Assembly: GCA_017848335.1 (NCBI GenBank)
Contig: JAGDAX010000119.1
Coordinates: 1 to 35,835, forward strand
Source of the DNA: Clostridia bacterium
GTDB taxonomy: Bacteria; Bacillota; Clostridia; UBA1212
Reading direction: 5' to 3'
DNA: 35,835 nucleotides
Position numbers and translations under genes: made by a program. Of the stretch, positions 31,518-35,835 are shown piece after piece. A model generated the notes under the pieces. The model ran no database searches and was not told the DNA's origin. It saw nothing but the letters and a program-made list of their open reading frames with translations. How positions within the stretch are numbered: position 1 is the first letter of the stretch; each line of letters starts with the position of its first letter.

Positions 31518-32675
31518 TCAGATATCAAGGCCTTCAAAGGCCGCGGAGATATCGATTTCCCTGCCAAGCTCGGAGGATTTGACTATACCGTCAATGATCG
31601 CCTGATTGTAAAGAATCTGCGAGGAAGGAACAGGCGCCGGAAGCCCCTGCCTGACTGCGTTTATAAACGATCTGACCTTCTGGTAGAACAGTCCGCCGGG
31701 AACGTCCGGGCAAAGCGGAAGCTTGACTTCCGTCATAAGACCGGCAACGTCCTTGTAAAGCGTCATATTGCCGCCGACGCTGCCGTTCCAGCACTCGGTG
31801 GAAGGGATCCTGAGAGCGCCCTCGGTGCCGAGAATGATGGTGTCGCCGGGCGTATTGATGTGCGAAGCCCAGGAAGTGATAAAATCAACCACGATATCAC
31901 CCTCAAGGCGGATAAATCCGGCGGCGAAGTCGTCAACGTCGAATCTTTTGGCGTCCGCGGGGTTGTTATATTTGGGGTTGGGCCCGAAATAAGCGGACTT
32001 ATAACCGGAAACCGTGAGCGGCTTCGGATAGCCGATGGCGTTGAGCACCATATCAAGGGCGTAGCATCCGATATCGCCCAGCGCGCCGATGCCGGCGGTC
32101 TTCTTTTCGATAAAAGTGGAATTGGGGATGCCTCTTCTGCGGCCTCCGCCTATACGGATGTAGTAAACCTTGCCAAGCTCGCCGGACTCGACTATCTTTT
32201 TGATCTCCTGCATGTTAAGATCCATGCGGGGCTGGAATCCGATCGTGAGGAGCTTGCCGGATTTCTTCTCGGCCTTGAGGACCTCGATCGCCTCCTCGGT
32301 GGTGACCGTGAAGGGCTTCTCGAGAAGAACGTTCACGCCCTTGTTGAGCGCGTAGATCGTACATTCCGCGTGTGTCGCGTTGTAGGTGCAGACGGATACG
32401 CCGTCCAGCTGCTCGTTGTCCAGCATTTCCTTGTGCGAGGGGTAGAAATTGATTTTGGATTTGTCAAAGCCCCATTTGACCGCAAAAGCCTCGGCCTTGC
32501 CGGGAATGAGATCCGCCATTGCCACGACTTCAACGTCGTCCATTTCCAAAAGCGAAGTGGCGTGCGCCTCGGCGATCCAGCCGGTACCGATGATACCGTA
32601 TCTGAACTTGGACGCGGCCTTTTCCTGCTTTGTCTCAACTGTAGGTGTAAACTGGTTTAATACTTGATCGCTCAT
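31518..32675 (-). CDS. Gfo/Idh/MocA-family oxidoreductase
   Basis: This is a 385-residue NAD(P)-dependent sugar or inositol dehydrogenase-type enzyme. The Rossmann motif GIIGTGWIAEAH is near 28-38, LLEKPFT carries the family's EKP lysine, and GALGDIGCYALDM takes the place of the common DIGxH block. A tail of about 25 residues precedes the Rossmann fold. ATG 32675 has GGAGG five bases upstream. It lies 150 bases after the sugar isomerase-like gene on the same strand, a pairing common in oxidation and isomerisation of sugars or inositols. The specific substrate is not readable. Confidence 0.9.
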   Translation of the reverse strand: MSDQVLNQFTPTVETKQEKAASKFRYGIIGTGWIAEAHATSLLEMDDVEVVAMADLIPGKAEAFAVKWGFDKSKINFYPSHKEMLDNEQLDGVSVCTYNATHAECTIYALNKGVNVLLEKPFTVTTEEAIEVLKAEKKSGKLLTIGFQPRMDLNMQEIKKIVESGELGKVYYIRIGGGRRRGIPNSTFIEKKTAGIGALGDIGCYALDMVLNAIGYPKPLTVSGYKSAYFGPNPKYNNPADAKRFDVDDFAAGFIRLEGDIVVDFITSWASHINTPGDTIILGTEGALRIPSTECWNGSVGGNMTLYKDVAGLMTEVKLPLCPDVPGGLFYQKVRSFINAVRQGLPAPVPSSQILYNQAIIDGIVKSSELGREIDISAAFEGLDI

Positions 32676-32725
32676 AAATACCTCCAATGTAATTACGTAT
32701 ATTAAGGCTTTCGCCTTCGAGCCGT

Positions 32726-32825
32726 TCATTAAGACGTTCAGTCAAACGTGCATTCAAGACGCCTGATCAAACGTACGTTAAGCGCTTGCTTAAAAGCTGA
32801 CTTGAGCGCTCGTTTAAGGCTTCAC
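32726..32825. repeat. 12-bp imperfect tandem repeat, about eight to nine copies
   Basis: Units of 12 bp run from TCATTAAGACGT (32726) through TCAGTCAAACGT, GCATTCAAGACG, CCTGATCAAACG, TACGTTAAGCGC, TTGCTTAAAAGC, TGACTTGAGCGC and TCGTTTAAGGCT, and the pattern continues into the isomerase stop codon at 32826. Most units hold T(C/T)AA at a fixed phase. It fills most of the gap to the oxidoreductase gene. Confidence 0.8.
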
Positions 32826-33656
32826 TCAAAGGTTAACTTTCTTTAAAAAATCGATGCTCATCGCGGCACATTCCATCGGCGTCCTGCCCATGGAAGGCAT
32901 GTCCTGCTCAACAATGAGCCACCTCGCGCCGGCCTTGCGGGAGGCTTCGATAATGGCTTCGATATCCTGCACACCGTATCCGATGGGCCTGAATTCAAAA
33001 GCCGCCTCGCCGGAGCTTTGATCGTTGGTGTCGTCAATGCCGATGAGAGCATACATTCTCGCGGGCTTCTTGCCGGGCATCACAAAATCCTTCAAATGGA
33101 TGACGGGAGATCTGCCGGAATATTTGACAATATACCCGGAGGGATCTACGCCGCCCACGTTGGCCCAGCAGGTGTCGATCTCGGTCTGCAGAAGATCCGC
33201 GGGAATGCTGCCGTAGAGCACGTCAAGAGCATACTGACCGTCGATCTTAACGAATTCAAAATCGTGGTTGTGGTAAAGAAGAACAAGGTTTTCGGCTGCG
33301 CACTCAGCTCCGATAACAGCCGCTCCGGTGATGACGCCGTCGAATCCGGGCTGACCGGGTCTCAGATCCTCGGTGAGATAAGGAATTACAATATAATCAA
33401 CACCGAGCTGCTTGTAGTATCTGACAGTCTCAGCAGGATCTACGATGAGCTCCTGATAAGGCACGTGGGTCGAAACAGGCGTAAGTCCCAGCTCCTCACA
33501 AAGCCTGCGAACCTCAGCCGGCTCGCGTCCGAAAAGGCCCGCAAATTCCACACCGTCATAACCGAGATCAGCGACTTTTTTGAGCGTTCCCTCGAAGTCC
33601 TTCTCCATGTCGTCTCTTACCGAGTACAGCTGGAGCGCTATAGGAAATTTTGACAT
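32826..33656 (-). CDS. Sugar phosphate isomerase/epimerase (xylose isomerase-like barrel)
   Basis: This is a 276-residue AP-endonuclease-2/xylose-isomerase-like TIM barrel. It begins MSKFPIALQLYSVRDDM, typical of this family. Likely metal-site blocks are LLYHNHDFEF, TEIDTCWANVGG and PVIHLKDF, and the end EQDMPSMGR is also characteristic. It probably interconverts keto- and aldo-sugars or inosose derivatives together with the oxidoreductase gene downstream. ATG 33656 has GGAGG six bases upstream, and a promoter lies at 33717-33746, making this the first gene of a two-gene operon. Confidence 0.9.
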   Translation of the reverse strand: MSKFPIALQLYSVRDDMEKDFEGTLKKVADLGYDGVEFAGLFGREPAEVRRLCEELGLTPVSTHVPYQELIVDPAETVRYYKQLGVDYIVIPYLTEDLRPGQPGFDGVITGAAVIGAECAAENLVLLYHNHDFEFVKIDGQYALDVLYGSIPADLLQTEIDTCWANVGGVDPSGYIVKYSGRSPVIHLKDFVMPGKKPARMYALIGIDDTNDQSSGEAAFEFRPIGYGVQDIEAIIEASRKAGARWLIVEQDMPSMGRTPMECAAMSIDFLKKVNL

Positions 33657-33716
33657 ACGTTACCTCCGTAAGTGAACCGAAAGCAATTGTTTTATGCTTC
33701 GGGAAATGTTAGAATT

Positions 33717-33746
33717 ATTGTACCATTTTCCGCATACGGATTTCAA
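33717..33746 (-). promoter_or_regulatory. SigmaA-type promoter of the isomerase-oxidoreductase operon
   Basis: On the minus strand TTGAAA (33746-33741) and TACAAT (33722-33717) are separated by 18 bp, about 60 bases upstream of ATG 33656. Confidence 0.7.
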
Positions 33747-33952
33747 GACGCTTAACTCCGTTAAGAGGTCATTAAAGCGCCCTTGAGGCCGGATGAAAAC
33801 GGCAGGAAACGGTTAAAAATTGCAGTGCCTGCATATGGCAGTCTGCCGTCCCGGCCGGCAGGAGCAGCAGAAGCCTTACAGGATTTCGGGGTAATCGGGC
33901 TTCTCGGGATTCCGGGGTTTTGGAAAATTACCGGCGCTCCGGAAAATACCGA

Positions 33953-33988
33953 TACCGGCGCTTTTACCGGCACTTTTACCGCCACTTT
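33953..33988. repeat. 12-bp tandem repeat, three copies
   Basis: TACCGGCGCTTT, TACCGGCACTTT and TACCGCCACTTT follow one another without a gap at 33953, 33965 and 33977. The array lies about 70 bases upstream of the lipoprotein start, the one intergenic array here that is on the 5' side of a gene. Confidence 0.8.
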
Positions 33989-34055
33989 TGAAAATTCGGA
34001 TTCTTTAGAAAATTCCGGCACATTTGCGGATATATACTTGACGGAGGGTCTTTTT

Positions 34056-35405
34056 ATGAAACTGTTCAAATTAATTACTGCGGGCTTGATCGCGTCCGTA
34101 CTGTCTGCCTTCTCTGCGGGCTGCGGCACAGTCACGGTGGATTCGGGTATCTACCGCGCCACGGCTGACGAAATGGCTGAAGCCGCCCTGAAAACGCCGT
34201 ACAATGAACCCGTGAGAGGCATTTGGGTCACTCCCCGTATGTCAGCTTCAGCCAGGCAGGACGATTACAACGAAGCCTATAAGCAGGTTAAGGAAGCCGG
34301 CATCAACATGGTTTTCACCTTCGACGAAACGTCTTCAAAAAGCAAAATGGAGAAGCTTCTCGAGGCCTGCAAGGTAAACGAAATCAAGGCAATAATTTCA
34401 TTGCCACGCATCTCGAATTCTTCCCAGATCAAAAACCAGCTCAAGCTTGTCAACGAATACGACAGCCACCCCGCGGTGCTCGGGTACAACCTCTACGACG
34501 AGCCGGGCCGCAGCGTCTTTGAGGTGCTGGGAGAGGAATATAACGAGATCCGCAAGATCTGTTCCCCGGACAAGATTATAATGATCAATTTCTTTCCCAA
34601 CTACGTGAGCCCCGAAGCGATCGATTTTAAGGACGAAGGCGCCAGATCCTGGTATCAGAACTACCTTTACACCTATTACGATATGGCGGCGAGCGACGTC
34701 GTTTCCTTCGACAATTACCCATACCGCGCCGACCCCGCAGGAGACGAGGCCGCCGTAGCCGGCACCGTCAGCAATCTCTGCGACATTGCAATGCTCGGCC
34801 GCGATAAGAACCTCCCCTGCTGGGGCTTCGTTCAGTGCGGCGAATGGGGCGGCACCAGGACACCGGATTACGGCGAGCTGCGATACCTTGCGCACCTGCA
34901 TCTGCTTTTCGGGCTCAAGGGCTATTCATATTTTCTCTACGTTACGCCGGTCGACGGCTCGACGGAGGAAGGCGTGTTTAAAGGAATGGTGACTTTTCAG
35001 GGCGAAAAGACAAAGACCTACGAGAATGTTCAAAAGCTGAACAAGGAGCTTGACGGCATGAAGGGCGTTTATCTCGATTACGGCTTTAAGGGCGTGATCG
35101 AGCGCAATCTGCCTGACGTTATCAAGAACAGTATCTCCGCCACATACGCGGTCGAAAGCTTCGGCGGCGTCAGCAAAATCGCGACTGACGGCAGGGTGAT
35201 AATCGGCTGCTTCGAGAAGAGCGACGGCCACAAGGCACTTTATCTGCTCAACAACGACCCTTACAACGACACGGAGGTGACGGTAACTCTGTCCGAACTC
35301 TCGGAGTTTAAGCTTTGGTCAGGCAAGGGCATCGAAGATATGGGCGCTGACAGAGAGATCCTTATAAGGCTTGGCTATGGCGAGGGCAAGTTCCTTGAAT
35401 TCTGA
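34056..35405 (+). CDS. Lipoprotein with glycosidase-like TIM barrel
   Basis: This is a 449-residue surface lipoprotein. The signal peptide ends in lipobox SAGC with C23. Residues of about 50-360 look like a glycoside hydrolase barrel: RGIWVTPRM, LGYNLYDEPG with E149 after strand 4, VVSFDNYPY, and GFVQCGEWGG with E263. The two glutamates suggest an acid/base and nucleophile pair as in clan A enzymes. The last 90 residues resemble a small beta domain. I cannot place it in a named GH family. ATG 34056 has GGAGG eight bases upstream. It is divergent from the isomerase operon and probably part of the same carbohydrate locus. Confidence 0.75.
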   Translation: MKLFKLITAGLIASVLSAFSAGCGTVTVDSGIYRATADEMAEAALKTPYNEPVRGIWVTPRMSASARQDDYNEAYKQVKEAGINMVFTFDETSSKSKMEKLLEACKVNEIKAIISLPRISNSSQIKNQLKLVNEYDSHPAVLGYNLYDEPGRSVFEVLGEEYNEIRKICSPDKIIMINFFPNYVSPEAIDFKDEGARSWYQNYLYTYYDMAASDVVSFDNYPYRADPAGDEAAVAGTVSNLCDIAMLGRDKNLPCWGFVQCGEWGGTRTPDYGELRYLAHLHLLFGLKGYSYFLYVTPVDGSTEEGVFKGMVTFQGEKTKTYENVQKLNKELDGMKGVYLDYGFKGVIERNLPDVIKNSISATYAVESFGGVSKIATDGRVIIGCFEKSDGHKALYLLNNDPYNDTEVTVTLSELSEFKLWSGKGIEDMGADREILIRLGYGEGKFLEF

Positions 35406-35451
35406 ACCCGGCGTTTTGAACCCTTGGTTTTAGTGCTTTGAACCTTGAGCT

Positions 35452-35495
35452 TTGAGCACTCAATTCGCTAACCTTGAGTACTCACTTCGCTAACC
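35452..35495. repeat. 22-bp tandem repeat, two copies
   Basis: TTGAGCACTCAATTCGCTAACC (35452) is followed directly by TTGAGTACTCACTTCGCTAACC (35474), with two differences. Looser TTTGAACC motifs precede it (35416-35443). It begins 46 bases past the lipoprotein stop at 35405. Confidence 0.85.
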
Positions 35496-35518
35496 TTGAT
35501 ATTCAGCGATTAAAACAC

Positions 35519-35553
35519 CCCGGAGGCTGCTCAATGAAAGAGCTGTCTCCGGG
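35519..35553. terminator. Intrinsic terminator between convergent surface-protein genes
   Basis: CCCGGAG (35519-35525) pairs with CTCCGGG (35547-35553), and the stem continues inward with one mismatch. On the minus strand GTGTTTTAATC follows; on the plus strand CAAAATTTATATATT follows. It best fits the end of the minus-strand gene at 35584 and may also stop the plus-strand lipoprotein transcript. Confidence 0.7.
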
Positions 35554-35583
35554 CAAAATTTATATATTCGGTGCGCAGGAATA

Positions 35584-35835
35584 TTATTCCTTGTACAGAT
35601 AATTGAACCGCCCGACCGGCGCGACGTTGCCGTTCTTGTAAAAGTCCATTATATCGGGCTCCTGCATATTGTCGCTCCACTTAAATTCGAAATCAAGAGC
35701 GCCGGAGGCACAGATCACGTCCCTTGGCACCGCGATGGCAACGTACCTGCCGGATACGGCTATCTCGGCGTCGCAGATCCTTTCCCAGGTGAAGCTGCCC
35801 TTCCCGGCCGTCGGCACGTACCTTTCGACACTGAC
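35584..35835 (-). CDS. C-terminal fragment of a probable surface carbohydrate enzyme (partial)
   Basis: This is an 83-residue C-terminal piece of a gene that runs off the window edge. The frame is open through the last base, so no start is given. The end contains DFEFKWSDNMQ, IMDFYKNGNVAP and GRFNYLY, a block I recall at the C-terminus of some large secreted glycosidase-like proteins; this is memory, not a search result. It probably forms part of a beta-sandwich. It is convergent with the barrel lipoprotein and separated from it by the terminator at 35519-35553. The activity of the full protein is unknown. Confidence 0.65.
   Translation of the reverse strand, partial: VSVERYVPTAGKGSFTWERICDAEIAVSGRYVAIAVPRDVICASGALDFEFKWSDNMQEPDIMDFYKNGNVAPVGRFNYLYKE

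Larger units (their letters stand above)
33657..34055. other. 399-base divergent intergenic region
   Basis: It contains the minus-strand promoter at 33717-33746 and the three 12-bp repeats at 33953-33988. A plus-strand frame is open from 33783 into the lipoprotein, but it lacks a ribosome-binding site and places the signal peptide internally, so it is not called. No plus-strand promoter was found with confidence. Confidence 0.6.

Noticed and set aside
33783..34055. 91-codon upstream extension of the barrel lipoprotein
   Set aside because: It would bury the signal peptide and has no ribosome-binding site; GGAGG precedes ATG 34056.

Overview
The window looks like a chromosomal segment of an anaerobic, monoderm member of the Clostridia (Firmicutes), probably an uncultured gut or digester lineage of moderate GC content. 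The grounds are strong GGAGG ribosome-binding sites, frequent TTG and GTG starts, a YhaM-type exoribonuclease, an AddB nuclease, the clostridial trio of TIGR03960-type radical SAM protein, DUF2344 protein and RNase G, and surface proteins that carry lipoboxes and an SLH (S-layer homology) domain. The lineage call is inference; no rRNA or tRNA gene was seen.

Positions 1-400 hold a cluster of short AT-rich repeats resembling the ends of IS21-type elements. It runs into a tiny Cys-rich reading frame that the element may have cut. A DUF4143-type AAA ATPase with its own promoter follows (400-1629). From 19647 down to 1924 lies a long, mostly tight, minus-strand housekeeping array, here read in transcription order: yhaM, addB, a metY-like gene, cca, phosphoglucomutase, dnaE, radical SAM, DUF2344, RNase G and a PlsC-type acyltransferase. 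It mixes recombination, replication, tRNA maturation, RNA decay and lipid synthesis.

From 19807 to 35835 the window is more accessory in character. It holds two paralogous lipoproteins with GH43-like propellers and Ig-like ends (19807-21705 and 28820-31243, the second also carrying an SLH region). It also holds a uridine-kinase-like enzyme, a giant MacB/FtsX-type ABC transporter fusion and a membrane-anchored CBM9-like protein. The last part has a Gfo/Idh/MocA oxidoreductase with a sugar isomerase, a lipoprotein with a glycosidase-like barrel, and the C-terminus of another probable surface enzyme. The 27-36 kb part may be a locus for binding, cleaving and converting an unidentified carbohydrate at the cell surface. 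It contains no sugar transporter or regulator that I can recognise.

The most unusual pattern is the number of short imperfect tandem repeats of unrelated sequence (12, 19, 22 and 33 bp units). Most lie just downstream of stop codons. Similar short duplications occur inside linkers of otherwise conserved proteins (RNase G, DnaE, AddB and the ABC transporter). This suggests a lineage-wide tendency to expand short repeats wherever selection is weak, or an unknown 3'-end function.
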